Assembly (NCBI GenBank): GCA_023715865.1
Contig: JAMBOW010000005.1
Location: 248,001 to 312,000 of the forward strand
Source of the DNA: Neobacillus mesonae
GTDB taxonomy: Bacteria > Bacillota > Bacilli > Paenibacillales > Paenibacillaceae
DNA: 64,000 nt
Reading direction: 5' to 3'
Positions 15,818 to 25,331 of the stretch are shown here, piece by piece. Every line of letters begins with the position of its first letter. The first letter of the stretch is position 1. The notes beneath the pieces are model-generated. The model was not told where the DNA came from, ran no database searches, and was given only the letters and a program-made list of their open reading frames with translations. Position numbers and translations under genes: made by a program.

Positions 15818-16489
15818 ATGGAATATATTCGCATAGTCTCCATTAACGATCCGCTCTTTGCCCAAATGCATGGGCTGATGCAGGAGGTATTTCCACCGGA
15901 AGAAGTGCTGGAATTTTCGCTTTGGGAAGACCCGCTGAAAGATCCGGGCATCCGCGTATTTGTTGCGGTACTTGATGACAAAGTCGTAGGAGCGACAGAG
16001 TATCGTTACTACCCGGACTGGAATGTAGCAATGACCGACTTTACCATCATTGGCCGGGATGGCCTCGGAATCGGCCCATTCTTGGCGAATGAACGCAGAC
16101 GCGATCTAAGAAGCCTGGCTCAGGCAGAAGGCAAGGAACTGCTTGGCATGTTTGCTGAAATCTATAATCCTTACGTATCGGATGAGCATGATTTTGGCGG
16201 GATTAAGTCGATGAACCCATATGTACGGAGAGAAGTGCTGTCTCATTTGGGCTACAAAAAGATTGATTTCCCTTATGTTCACCCTTCATGGCAGGGGGAT
16301 GGAGAGGCTGTCAGCGGTTTGGATCTTTGCTTTATGCCGTCCGATGATACGCAGAACCGTATTTCAAGCAAGCTGGTGGCAAGCTTTTTGAAGCGTTATT
16401 ACGCAGTACTGCCAGTGAAGCCCGCACAGTGGACCTCGATGGTTGAAGAGCTGGAGACCAAGGAAGAGCTGGCACTGCTGCCGCTATAA
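15818..16489 (+). CDS. GNAT-like acetyltransferase, divergent
   Basis: A 223-residue protein with an N-terminal half resembling the acetyltransferase fold (IRVFVAVLDDKVVGATEYRY as the central strands) but without a clear acetyl-CoA loop; instead it has IIGRDGLGIGPFLANERRR. The remainder (LGMFAEIYNPYVSDEHDFGG) is not familiar to me. A GAGGAGG lies eight bases before the ATG. It is the third gene of a run with the hydrolase and the first acetyltransferase, ending at a strong terminator, so it probably works in the same pathway. The enzyme class is tentative. Confidence 0.6.
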   Translation: MEYIRIVSINDPLFAQMHGLMQEVFPPEEVLEFSLWEDPLKDPGIRVFVAVLDDKVVGATEYRYYPDWNVAMTDFTIIGRDGLGIGPFLANERRRDLRSLAQAEGKELLGMFAEIYNPYVSDEHDFGGIKSMNPYVRREVLSHLGYKKIDFPYVHPSWQGDGEAVSGLDLCFMPSDDTQNRISSKLVASFLKRYYAVLPVKPAQWTSMVEELETKEELALLPL

Positions 16490-16520
16490 GAAGTACCTGT
16501 TTAAAAAGATAAATAACAAT

Positions 16521-16548
16521 AAAGCCCTCTGCGGATGCAGAGGGCTTT
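16521..16548. terminator. Bidirectional terminator
   Basis: AAAGCCCTCTGC pairs with GCAGAGGGCTTT, with A-rich and T-rich flanks that serve both the acetyltransferase gene run and the convergent LTA-synthase-like gene. Confidence 0.85.
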
Positions 16549-16563
16549 ATTACTATTAGAAGT

Positions 16564-18522
16564 TTAGTTCTTTGAATCTGTTCTTTCAGGTAGTTGTGTA
16601 ACATAGCTGTAGGAATAGTGGAGGAGGTTAAGCGCCCGTTCATATTGCTCTTTGGTTACCTTAGGTGGCTCTTCCTCAGTACCTTCCGCCGCTGACTTAG
16701 TATCCTCAGCAGGCTTAAGAGATTCTAAAAATGCTGGCTCAGCCGTATCCTCAATGGCTGGCAGCTTATACTGCTGTCCATCCTCAAACCCGCTGCCTGG
16801 TATGAACATGCCTTCCTTGCTGATCAGAGAACCTGACGGAAGATAATAGCGTTCAGGAAGTAGATTCGGCTGCCCGCTAAGTAAATCCTGTCCGAAATGG
16901 ATATAATCATCCATGGATATGCCAAGAAGGCTTGCAACCGTCGGCACGATATCGATCTGACCGCCCAGCTGATCAACACGAGCGGCATCCACTTTACCTG
17001 GGACGGAGATCACCAGAGGAATATTAATCATGTCTGCCATGGAATATTCCCGTCCATAGATCTCTTTCATCAGCGCTTTATCATCGGACTCCAAGGAGTA
17101 AATCGGCAGACCCAGATGATCGCCGTAAACCACGATAACACTGTTGTCCCATACACCGTTCTTCTTCAGTTGATCGATAAATAGACCCAGCTCATAATCG
17201 GCATAATTTTGCGCTCTAATATAATTTCCTACAAGCGTATCGTCAAATCGTTCCGGCAGTTTTATTCTATATCTGTCTTCCGGCAAATGATATGGATGAT
17301 GGGCGGACATGGAGATCACCTGCGAATAGAAAGGCTGGCCTTCCTCTTGCATAGATGCCAGCTCCTCCGCTGTCTTGCGATAGAGCACAGCGTCTGAAGC
17401 AGCAAACGCGATCATATCCTCTTCCCCGAAAAAGTCATAATCATAGTAATCGCCAAAGCCAAGAGCAGCATACATTTCCTTCCGGTTCCAGAATTCCACA
17501 TGGTTGGTGTGGAACGTGGCTGTGTTATAGCCGTTCTTTTCGAGCAATCTTGCCAGGCTCGGTACTTCGTAGTCTGCATATTCCTGGGAAGCAGCCCCGC
17601 GCGGCGGAATATAATATGATGAGTTAACAACAAATTCCGCATCCGAGGTATTTCCTTGTCCGACCTGCTGGAAGAACTGCGGGAAATACAGGTTTTCCTT
17701 AGCGAGCTTGTTCATATTCGGCGTAATTTCCTGGCCGTCTACACTTAGGCCGACAAGGAAATTCTGAAATGATTCGAGCTGTATAATGATGACGTTGCGT
17801 CCTTCTGCTGCGTCCCAGTAGCTGGATACTGCCGGCCCGGCAGAGTGGATACCCTTCAGCTCGTTGATTTTCTGCTGACTAATCTCCTTGGCAGGAACCG
17901 GATCCTCAGGCCTGTCAGAGGCAATCAAGAATGCCTCGTAATTCAATATACCCATCGATTCTGCCTGATCCAGTTCGTTCATGCTGGCTCTGTTCGGCCA
18001 AATATTAAATATAGTAATAAGAGCTGAAACGGTAAACACGGCTAAAATCGTTCGCTTCCCTAAGCGGGGCAATTTCTTCGGCATGTAGAACACCTGTCTG
18101 TTCTGACGAATTCGCCGCTGGATGAAATAAATGAGCAAGACAATGATATCGACAAAAATAAGCAAGTAATAGGGTGCGAGCAGCGAGAAAATGCTGCTGT
18201 TGACCGAAGTGACCTGATTCACTTGGGCCAGGGCGTGATAGGTTACGATCACCCCGTAGTATTTGTAGTACATAATGGCAGCAAAAAAGATAATGGTAAC
18301 GACCAAATTAGTAAGCATGTAGTAGCCTATTTTTCTTTTGTTCGCGAAGCGTTCAATAATACAAAAAATGAGCCACATAAAAGGAATTTCGGTCAATAAT
18401 GGCTGCCAAAATGGTATGTTATCGAATATAGCGTACCAGGTAAGGTAACTCTTGATAATCATAATGATGGTAAAGAAAATAAACGGTTTATTCACGAGTG
18501 CCTTCCACGTGAAGCGTTCCAA
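16564..18522 (-). CDS. Lipoteichoic-acid-synthase family protein (LtaS-like)
   Basis: A 652-residue membrane sulfatase-fold enzyme that transfers or cleaves glycerol-phosphate units at the outer membrane face. Five hydrophobic helices fill the first 190 residues; the extracellular domain has the metal-binding LES (Glu about 250), the catalytic threonine in GQGNTSDAEF (about 292) and the late motif YGDHLG. About 50 acidic residues follow the catalytic domain. I start it at the TTG at 18522 because GGAAGGAAGG lies eight bases upstream; upstream codons lack a site. It could be a synthase or a primase/turnover paralogue. It stands alone between terminator and promoter. Confidence 0.88.
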   Translation of the reverse strand: MERFTWKALVNKPFIFFTIIMIIKSYLTWYAIFDNIPFWQPLLTEIPFMWLIFCIIERFANKRKIGYYMLTNLVVTIIFFAAIMYYKYYGVIVTYHALAQVNQVTSVNSSIFSLLAPYYLLIFVDIIVLLIYFIQRRIRQNRQVFYMPKKLPRLGKRTILAVFTVSALITIFNIWPNRASMNELDQAESMGILNYEAFLIASDRPEDPVPAKEISQQKINELKGIHSAGPAVSSYWDAAEGRNVIIIQLESFQNFLVGLSVDGQEITPNMNKLAKENLYFPQFFQQVGQGNTSDAEFVVNSSYYIPPRGAASQEYADYEVPSLARLLEKNGYNTATFHTNHVEFWNRKEMYAALGFGDYYDYDFFGEEDMIAFAASDAVLYRKTAEELASMQEEGQPFYSQVISMSAHHPYHLPEDRYRIKLPERFDDTLVGNYIRAQNYADYELGLFIDQLKKNGVWDNSVIVVYGDHLGLPIYSLESDDKALMKEIYGREYSMADMINIPLVISVPGKVDAARVDQLGGQIDIVPTVASLLGISMDDYIHFGQDLLSGQPNLLPERYYLPSGSLISKEGMFIPGSGFEDGQQYKLPAIEDTAEPAFLESLKPAEDTKSAAEGTEEEPPKVTKEQYERALNLLHYSYSYVTQLPERTDSKN

Positions 18523-18749
18523 GTGTACCGCCTTCCTTCCTTGCAGGCAGGCTGCAATGTAAAATAATGGTATCATTATACAATAATAAGGGCGCAGGAT
18601 ACACCGCACCGCAGTAAAATATTATCCTACGGAACCTGGGCGTTGTCAAAACTCATTCCATCTTTATTGATATCCATCTATCGGTTTATAATGATAAAAT
18701 ATTACATATGTAGGAATTATAGCAGGTATTATCTGGGAGGGACCAGGGT

Positions 18750-20996
18750 ATGAACAGGGGCGTCTTATACACCAACCGAAAGCTATACGGCCGTTTGCTT
18801 ACAGGGATTTCATTGTGTGTGGCTGTAACCATGCTTGTATCTGCTTCTATATATTATATTTACTACAATCAATTTCAAAAAAATCAGGCTTTCCAGAATG
18901 ATCTGGCCGATTTGAAGAGCACAAGCAGCATTGTTACTCATATGACAGAGACGGCCGAAGGGCTGTCTTATCAGATTTATCGGAATACGGCTATTACGAA
19001 GCTTATGTTCTACCCTGATCCTGGGGTGTACGACGTAACCGCTGCGATGCTGGAGCTGAACAACTATCTCAGGACCATGCCGTATATCGAATCGATATAT
19101 GTTAACAATCCAACCAGCGGAACTTACTATATCGCCTCTAATCGTGAACAGAACGGCACATATAACCAGGAGGAACTGGAGGATACCGGAATTATCGGAA
19201 TTCTTGATAATTACCAGGAATACAAGCCGTTCACCCCTATTCCCAGAACTTATAAGAGCAGTGAGGGAGAGAGTATATCAGTGTATACGTTCCTCTGCTT
19301 TGATGCCATCGGGAGAGACCGGAAGCTGAATTCAGCGGTTATCGTAAACCTATCCTCCAGCTGGATTAATGATGCCCTGATTGGAAACGCTGACAATGAT
19401 GGAAGGACCTTCATTCTAGATGACAGGGAGAGGCTAATGTCGGTAGACAGCCTGGAAGAGGTGGAGATAGCGCCCTCTGATCAAGATCCGATTCGCGCGA
19501 GGGTTGCTAATGAATCGTCAGGCTATTTTGTAGACACCTGGAAGGGCAGCCGATCTCTGATCTCCTACAGCTCACCGGACCAGCTTCAGTGGCAGTATAT
19601 CCATGTCACGCCTTACAAAAGTATTACCCGTTATACTGATCAGATCCGAAACATGACTATTTTGATAGCAGGAGCTGTTCTTGGAGTAGGACTCTTTGTT
19701 TCGTGGCTGCTGTCTAAACGTTTGTACGTTCCCTTCGGCCAGGTTGTAACTCAAAAACATACGCTGGAAGCGGATAAAAGAAACGGCATGTTTACGATCA
19801 AACAGCATACCCTGCGCAATATCGTCAGAGTCAGAACTGTCTGGGGGACCGAGCTGGCTGCGAAATTCAACGATATGGGGATCTCCGTTCGCCTGGATCA
19901 GCCTTACCGTCTTGTGCTGCTGCGTATCGATTATTTTTCTGATTTTATGGATGAGCGGGGAGATTTTTTACTTCCTTACAAGTTTGCGATCATGAATATA
20001 GCATCAGAAGTATACGGAAGCTCGTTCGTGGTGGAAAGCATCGACATGGATGAAGACAGCGTGCTTCTATTTATCCATCCGGCTATGGCTGAGGCAGCTG
20101 CTGATACCAAAGAAACGCTCGAATCAGTGATCGCACAGCTTCAAGAGGCTTCTGGAGAGTATTTAAAAATCAGTCTATCCGCGGTATACAGCCCGGTGCT
20201 CAATCAGCCAGAGCATGTCCATGAGTACGTCAGAAAGCTGAAAGAGGCCTCCAAGCAACGTTTCTTTCTAGGAACGAAGAGCATGATCAGTTTCGAGGAA
20301 ATTAAGGTATATGAAGGCACAGGCTACGTGTATCCGAGTGAGAAGGAATTACGACTTTCTGAGTTGATTATGGAAGGGAAGACAGAGGAGGCAAAGCAGC
20401 TTTTCTCCAACATCATGCAGGGGACAAAGGGATACCCCTTTTACAACACGGAGCTTGCATACTCCCGGCTCTACGTGACGGTCAAGAACATAATGGATCA
20501 TATGCAGAGGCGAAATGGGATCGAATTGTCGAGCGTCGATATCAAGTCGCTGGACCGCTTTGAGACCATGAATGAGGTACTTGCCGCTTATGGAGCATGG
20601 TTTGATGAGCTTCAAGACAAATGGCAGGAAAAAAGGAGCTTAAAGCAGGACGATTTGATACGTCGGATCAATGATATGATCGGCAGGCATTATACCGATC
20701 CGAATTTTTCGCTTAACCAGGTTGCGGATGAGCTGAACATGTCGTCGGTTTATCTAGGGCGCTTATACAAGCAGTTTACGCTGAAGACGGTAGGAGATAC
20801 CATTCAGGAGGAGCGGATAGCACATGCGTGCAGACTTCTGAAAGAGACGGATGAATCCATAGCCTCTATCAGCGAGCAGGTTGGGTTTACGAACAGCTCG
20901 TACTTCTATCGAATGTTCAAACGGTATTATGGCGTTACGCCGACCGATTATCGAAAAGCTGAGCAAAATCGTGACGACATTATGGATGGGACATAA
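18750..20996 (+). CDS. Membrane-bound AraC-family regulator (YesN-like)
   Basis: A 748-residue regulator built as a sensor. A first membrane helix (residues about 18-38) and a second (about 297-318) flank an extracellular domain of about 260 residues, probably Cache-like. A cytoplasmic middle part follows, and the last 100 residues are an AraC helix-turn-helix pair (FSLNQVADELNMSSVYLGRLY and later SISEQVGFTNSSYFYRMFKRY). Such proteins in Paenibacillus sit beside sugar importers and activate them on sensing extracellular glycan. The convergent importer at 21065-24588 is the probable target. A GGGAGGG precedes the ATG. Confidence 0.9.
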   Translation: MNRGVLYTNRKLYGRLLTGISLCVAVTMLVSASIYYIYYNQFQKNQAFQNDLADLKSTSSIVTHMTETAEGLSYQIYRNTAITKLMFYPDPGVYDVTAAMLELNNYLRTMPYIESIYVNNPTSGTYYIASNREQNGTYNQEELEDTGIIGILDNYQEYKPFTPIPRTYKSSEGESISVYTFLCFDAIGRDRKLNSAVIVNLSSSWINDALIGNADNDGRTFILDDRERLMSVDSLEEVEIAPSDQDPIRARVANESSGYFVDTWKGSRSLISYSSPDQLQWQYIHVTPYKSITRYTDQIRNMTILIAGAVLGVGLFVSWLLSKRLYVPFGQVVTQKHTLEADKRNGMFTIKQHTLRNIVRVRTVWGTELAAKFNDMGISVRLDQPYRLVLLRIDYFSDFMDERGDFLLPYKFAIMNIASEVYGSSFVVESIDMDEDSVLLFIHPAMAEAAADTKETLESVIAQLQEASGEYLKISLSAVYSPVLNQPEHVHEYVRKLKEASKQRFFLGTKSMISFEEIKVYEGTGYVYPSEKELRLSELIMEGKTEEAKQLFSNIMQGTKGYPFYNTELAYSRLYVTVKNIMDHMQRRNGIELSSVDIKSLDRFETMNEVLAAYGAWFDELQDKWQEKRSLKQDDLIRRINDMIGRHYTDPNFSLNQVADELNMSSVYLGRLYKQFTLKTVGDTIQEERIAHACRLLKETDESIASISEQVGFTNSSYFYRMFKRYYGVTPTDYRKAEQNRDDIMDGT

Positions 20997-21000
20997 TCAT

Positions 21001-21035
21001 CAAAAGACCGCCGTTTTTCAAACGGCGGTCTTTTG
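21001..21035. terminator. Bidirectional terminator
   Basis: AAAAGACCGCCGTTT pairs with AAACGGCGGTCTTTT around a three-base loop, between the convergent AraC-type and binding-protein genes. Confidence 0.88.
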
Positions 21036-21064
21036 AATAGGGAAATGGCAATTACAGCAGCCGT

Positions 21065-22615
21065 TTATTTGATCCCCTGTTCCTGAACGTAGGCGTTCCA
21101 TTGCTTGGTGTATTCGGACTGTACTTTCTCCAAGCCTGCCTGCTTCGCTTTGGACATAAAGGTTTCAATGCCCTCTTCAATATTATCAACGAGCCCGGCA
21201 AGCATTGGGTACAGATATTGCTTCTCAACTTGTTCTAGGGCAGCTTTTTCTGCCTGGTATGAAGTGTAATCCTCTGCAAATCCGGTGAAGATATCCGGCT
21301 TCTGCACTTTATCAAGCTCATCGAAGATAGCCTTCACGCCATCGTAGCCTTCGTCAAACAGCATATATTCTGGATTGCGCCAAGCCCAGCTGTTCATGCC
21401 CTCGCGCGGAAATCCGTTGCTCGAAGCATCCCCCAGCATTTTGTAATACCCGCTCTCATCAACTTCATAGTTCTTGCCTTCCATTCCGTACTGTGTCAGC
21501 AGATTGTATCGTTTATCGGTAACCAGCTTCTCATAGAAGGCAAGGGCGCGATCCGGGTTCTTGCTGTTATTCGGGATGGCAAACCCGTTGTGAATCGGAT
21601 GAACAGGAGTGGAGTATCCCGTCTTTTCCGAAAAAGGAACATAGGCAAGCTCCCAGTCCGGGTACGTCGACTTCACTTTAATGACTGCGTCATTAAAGCG
21701 AGTTGGATTATCGCCAAAGATCGATGCTGCCTTGCCGGAAGTAAGCTGGCTTTGAATAGTATCCTTAATATTCAGTACGTTCTTCGGAATGAAGCCTTTG
21801 TCCGCCCAGCGTTTCAGCATCTCAAGTTCGGCCTTGTGCTCTTCCGAACCCCAGAAAGCGTACGGATCTCCCGGGTTATCATATTTAACGCCAATACCGT
21901 ATTTGGTAGGCCCCGCCAGACTATTGATCTCGGTATAACGATCGTGCAAGTTGCCGATGACATCGCTGTTCAATGAGACAGGCATCATGCCTGGTTCATT
22001 CAGCTTAATTCCGTCCATGTAAGCCTCGAAGCTTTCCAGATCCACCGGCTTTGGCAGATTGTATTTCTTGCGCAAGTCTTCACGATAGACGAATCCGTTG
22101 TTGACATATTCCTTGTATGTGGCCGGAACAGTATAGATTTTTCCATCGATTTTAACTGCATCCCACATATCCTCTGGCACGAATTTCTGCAGCTCCGGAG
22201 CTGCGGCAGGCAGCAGGTCATCAAGCGGCATGAAGGCGCCTGCCTTGGCGTAGGATTGATACTGCGTCCATTCTGCGGTGAAAATCAGATCAATCGATTG
22301 ACCGGAAGACAGCAATAGCTTGTATTTCTGGTCCCAATCCGTCCAAGTGGTATAGTTGAATTTAACCGTCGCATTCAAGTCTTCTAGTGCCATTTTATTA
22401 ATTTCAGCTTCGATGGCAGGCAGATCTTTGGGTGCGTCACCGAGCATGTAAAATTGGAGCTCAACCTTCTTCGAAGTATCCAGTTTGCCGTCCTCTGTAA
22501 GCTGCGCGCTTTCACCGCTTCCGCCTGAACCTCCTCCGCTGCAGCCGGCCAATAGGGCGATACAGAGAATGGCGGAAATTAAAGCGGCAAACGTTCTTTT
22601 TGCAGATCTTTTCAT
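21065..22615 (-). CDS. Sugar ABC importer binding lipoprotein (LplA-type)
   Basis: A 516-residue extracellular solute-binding protein, large as in the LplA/YtcQ group. The signal peptide ends in the lipobox LLAGC, followed by a glycine/serine-rich linker. The start of the mature fold (LQFYMLGDAPKDLPAIEAEI) and the C-terminal extension are typical of this group. It is the last gene of the importer operon, 70 bases after the downstream permease. No ATPase gene is present; such importers usually share a general MsmX-type ATPase. The sugar is unknown, probably an oligosaccharide. Confidence 0.9.
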   Translation of the reverse strand: MKRSAKRTFAALISAILCIALLAGCSGGGSGGSGESAQLTEDGKLDTSKKVELQFYMLGDAPKDLPAIEAEINKMALEDLNATVKFNYTTWTDWDQKYKLLLSSGQSIDLIFTAEWTQYQSYAKAGAFMPLDDLLPAAAPELQKFVPEDMWDAVKIDGKIYTVPATYKEYVNNGFVYREDLRKKYNLPKPVDLESFEAYMDGIKLNEPGMMPVSLNSDVIGNLHDRYTEINSLAGPTKYGIGVKYDNPGDPYAFWGSEEHKAELEMLKRWADKGFIPKNVLNIKDTIQSQLTSGKAASIFGDNPTRFNDAVIKVKSTYPDWELAYVPFSEKTGYSTPVHPIHNGFAIPNNSKNPDRALAFYEKLVTDKRYNLLTQYGMEGKNYEVDESGYYKMLGDASSNGFPREGMNSWAWRNPEYMLFDEGYDGVKAIFDELDKVQKPDIFTGFAEDYTSYQAEKAALEQVEKQYLYPMLAGLVDNIEEGIETFMSKAKQAGLEKVQSEYTKQWNAYVQEQGIK

Positions 22616-22685
22616 AAGAATCCTCCCTTTTTTAATTTAAGGAAATGAAAACTTTGTTGCTTGTTCTTTGTGTGCGCGTATGGTT

Positions 22686-23579
22686 TTAGCCTTTGACTGC
22701 ACCGATGGTGAGTCCTTTCACAAAATAACGTTGAATAAACGGATATAGCAGCAGAATTGGGCCTGTTACAACGATGGCCATCGCCATTTTCATCGACTCT
22801 GTCGGGAGACTGGAAGACAGCGATACGCCTGTACCCGCTCCCATATTCGCAAGGAACGCGCTCGAGTTGATCACGTTGTATAAGTAGTACTGCAGCTGGT
22901 ACTTCTCTGGCGAGTTAATGAAGAGAGAGGAGGAGAACCAGTCATTCCAGTAATGAAGAGCAAGAAACAGGCCAACTGTCGCAATGCCGGGCATGGCGAG
23001 CTTCAGAACGATCCGGTAGTAGATCGTAAAATCGTTGGCTCCATCAATTTTTGCCGACTCAAACAGCTCCTCCGGCACGCCGGAACGAATAAAGTTTTTC
23101 ATCAGAATGATTAGAAACGGGGTCATCAGCCCGGGAAATATAAGGGCGGCTATGGAATCGAGCATGCCGAGATACTTTGTAATGAGAATGTACCAAGGAA
23201 CCAGCCCTCCGCCGAACAGCGTAGTGAAATAGATGTAGAACGAGAATGTGTTTCGGTATTTGAAGTCTTTTCTTGCCAGCACGTACCCGGCCATCGTCAT
23301 GAAGAACAAGCCGAGGCCGGTACCGACCACCGTGGTGAACAAGGTAACGCCATAGGCTCTCAGCACTTCCTCAGGAAAAGCGAAGATAGACTGATACCCT
23401 TCAAACGAAATCTCACCGGGTATAATTTTAAAGCCGTCACGGATGATGGAATCATTGCTTGTCAGCGAAGCCGATACGATTAGCAAAAAAGGCAGCAGGC
23501 AAATGACGGAGACCGTAATAACAACGGTATAAGCAATCGCCTGAAGCAGCTTGGTATAATGATCTTCTTTTATTCTCAT
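22686..23579 (-). CDS. Sugar ABC importer permease (LplC/YtcP-type)
   Basis: A 297-residue MalG-type permease with six hydrophobic helices. The coupling-loop motif EELFESAKIDGANDFTIYYR that contacts the ATPase is clear near residue 190, and the C-terminus PFIQRYFVKGLTIGAVKG is typical of the family. It follows the other permease by ten bases and precedes the binding-protein gene; the three form one operon. A GGAGGTGGGG-type site lies just before the ATG. Confidence 0.92.
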   Translation of the reverse strand: MRIKEDHYTKLLQAIAYTVVITVSVICLLPFLLIVSASLTSNDSIIRDGFKIIPGEISFEGYQSIFAFPEEVLRAYGVTLFTTVVGTGLGLFFMTMAGYVLARKDFKYRNTFSFYIYFTTLFGGGLVPWYILITKYLGMLDSIAALIFPGLMTPFLIILMKNFIRSGVPEELFESAKIDGANDFTIYYRIVLKLAMPGIATVGLFLALHYWNDWFSSSLFINSPEKYQLQYYLYNVINSSAFLANMGAGTGVSLSSSLPTESMKMAMAIVVTGPILLLYPFIQRYFVKGLTIGAVKG

Positions 23580-23589
23580 GCCCCACCTC

Positions 23590-24588
23590 CTAGAACAGCG
23601 CGTAATCTTCGTTGATTTTTCGGATAATGTAGTTCACCGTCATGACGAGCACAAATCCAAACATGGACTGATACACGCCTGCTGCGGAAGCCATGCCCAT
23701 GTCGAAAGTAACCTTGAGCGACCGATATACATAGGTGTCGAGGATGTCGGTCGTATTGTATAGAATGCCGTTGTTGCCGACGAGCTGGTAAAACAGGTCA
23801 AATTGTCCTTTCATGATGCTGCCGAGAGCGAAGAGCAGAAGGATGACAAACGTCGGTTTCAGCATGGGAACGGTAATGTACCAAATGCGCTGGAAAATAT
23901 GCGCTCCGTCAATTTTGGCAGCCTCATAGTATTCGTCATTGATGCCGGTAATGGTGGCGAGGTAAATAACCATGCTGTAGCCGAGATTCTTCCATAGATA
24001 AAACAGGATAATTAGAAAGATCCATACGAAGGGCTTGTTGTAAATGTCTACTGGTCCCGCACCAAACTCAGCGAGCAGGGTATTGAGAAAGCCGCTGTCA
24101 TAGTTGAACATGTTGTAGACGATAACGCTGAGGATAACAAAAGAAACGAAGTACGGCAGGAACATCACGGATTGGGTAATTTTCTTGAACCAAGCTCCCT
24201 TCAGTTCATTAAGCAGAATGGCTACCGCTATAGCCAGGATGTTCCCTAGTACGATAAACGCAAGATTGTACCCGATTGTGTTTACGGTTAGCTTGAGCAG
24301 CGTACCTGACTGCCAAAGAAATTTGAAGTTTTGCAAGCCGACAAACTCAGCCTGAAACAAGCTGGTATTGAAGCTAAACTTCGTAAAGGCGTAGTAGATG
24401 CCCACCATCGGAATGTAGTTGTTAATGAAGAAGAAGATCAGCGTGGGCAGAAGCATGAGAAACATAATTTTGTTCTTATGGAGCTCCTTGAAGAAGGACC
24501 GCAGCCTCGCAGGCTTAGCCTGTTTCTGGATGGCAGCTTCTGACTGGGCTGTCAGGGAGACGGGGCTTCCGGACTCCGATTGGTGCAT
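23590..24588 (-). CDS. Sugar ABC importer permease (LplB/YteP-type)
   Basis: A 332-residue MalF-type permease, first gene of the operon. A cytoplasmic tail of about 35 residues precedes the first helix (IMFLMLLPTLIFFFINNYIP); the ATPase-contact motif DEYYEAAKIDGAHIFQRIW lies near residue 220, and the C-terminus IIRKINEDYALF is family-typical. The start at 24588 follows GAAAGGG about nine bases upstream; an upstream ATG 18 codons earlier is less likely. A cre-like site overlaps its promoter region, so glucose repression is expected. Confidence 0.92.
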   Translation of the reverse strand: MHQSESGSPVSLTAQSEAAIQKQAKPARLRSFFKELHKNKIMFLMLLPTLIFFFINNYIPMVGIYYAFTKFSFNTSLFQAEFVGLQNFKFLWQSGTLLKLTVNTIGYNLAFIVLGNILAIAVAILLNELKGAWFKKITQSVMFLPYFVSFVILSVIVYNMFNYDSGFLNTLLAEFGAGPVDIYNKPFVWIFLIILFYLWKNLGYSMVIYLATITGINDEYYEAAKIDGAHIFQRIWYITVPMLKPTFVILLLFALGSIMKGQFDLFYQLVGNNGILYNTTDILDTYVYRSLKVTFDMGMASAAGVYQSMFGFVLVMTVNYIIRKINEDYALF

Positions 24589-24627
24589 CGCGCATTCACC
24601 CTTTCTATATGTTTTGATGTCAGTATA

Positions 24628-24641
24628 GTGAAGCGCTTTCA
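24628..24641 (-). promoter_or_regulatory. cre-like catabolite repression site
   Basis: On the minus strand TGAAAGCGCTTCAC matches 11 of 14 positions of the CcpA consensus TGWNANCGNTNWCA, with an intact centre. It ends directly before TATACT, a plausible -10 box, 40 bases before the importer operon, so bound CcpA would block the promoter. Confidence 0.55.
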
Positions 24642-24770
24642 TTCTGAGTAGTGAAAGCTTTAATCATTTATGTACAATTGTGCTTTTCGGAGTGTGAACA
24701 ATATATACTTTTATGAACAGAGCCTTAAGAAATGCCGTTTCTACCGGAGTTCTGCCCTGGAAAAGATAAA

Positions 24771-24823
24771 GAGCCCGAAACTCCATCCTTGATGCAAGGA
24801 GGATAATTTCGGGCTCTGTTTTA
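24771..24823. terminator. Terminator after hmoB
   Basis: GAGCCCGAAA pairs with TTTCGGGCTC, with an inner TCCTTG/CAAGGA stem. T-rich runs follow on both strands, so it can serve hmoB on the minus strand. Confidence 0.75.
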
Positions 24824-24842
24824 TGTTTACTAAAAATGACGT

Positions 24843-25331
24843 TTACTCGACAGTATAGGTTGTAATAAATGAAGGACGGGCAAATATGGATGGAGCCTGA
24901 ACCTTCAATCCCTCCTGCGAGTCGCGCTTCTGATGGGCGTGGGAAAACGCCTGTGATTGCTGCCAAGCCTCAAAGCTGTCTTTGGATTCCCATGCTGTCA
25001 GGATGACGTAAGTATCGCTGTTTAATGGGCGCAGGACGCGAATGCCGGCGAAGCCTGGCTCCCCTTCAACCTTACGGGCACGGTTCATGAATCTGCCTTC
25101 GAACGCTTCCCGTCCTTCTTCAGTGACAGGGATGTTGTTCATGACGATGAATTTGCTGCCGTTCAAGCTTCCATTTGCATCAATAGCTTCATAAGCAGGA
25201 ACAGCGGGATCATGTTCAATCTTCGAGTCCAGCTCTATAACATAACGGGTCTCTTCTTCATTTTGCAGTGTGTAATGAGAATGCTCTTTAAGAGCATCCG
25301 AAATCGGTGAGGAGAATACATACAGATACAT
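24843..25331 (-). CDS. hmoB: Heme-degrading monooxygenase, HmoB-like
   Basis: A 162-residue protein that aligns in order with B. subtilis HmoB: VMNNIPVTEEGREAFEGRF, then NRARKVEGEPGF, then IRVLRPLNSDTYVILTAWES and a TTYTVE C-terminus. The second half is a single ABM ferredoxin-like domain; the family opens the heme ring in the cytoplasm to release iron. The conserved FxxWxxSxxFxxAHxKR stretch is present. It stands alone with its own terminator. No Fur-type box was obvious to me in the upstream 150 bases. Function is by homology. Confidence 0.88.
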   Translation of the reverse strand: MYLYVFSSPISDALKEHSHYTLQNEEETRYVIELDSKIEHDPAVPAYEAIDANGSLNGSKFIVMNNIPVTEEGREAFEGRFMNRARKVEGEPGFAGIRVLRPLNSDTYVILTAWESKDSFEAWQQSQAFSHAHQKRDSQEGLKVQAPSIFARPSFITTYTVE

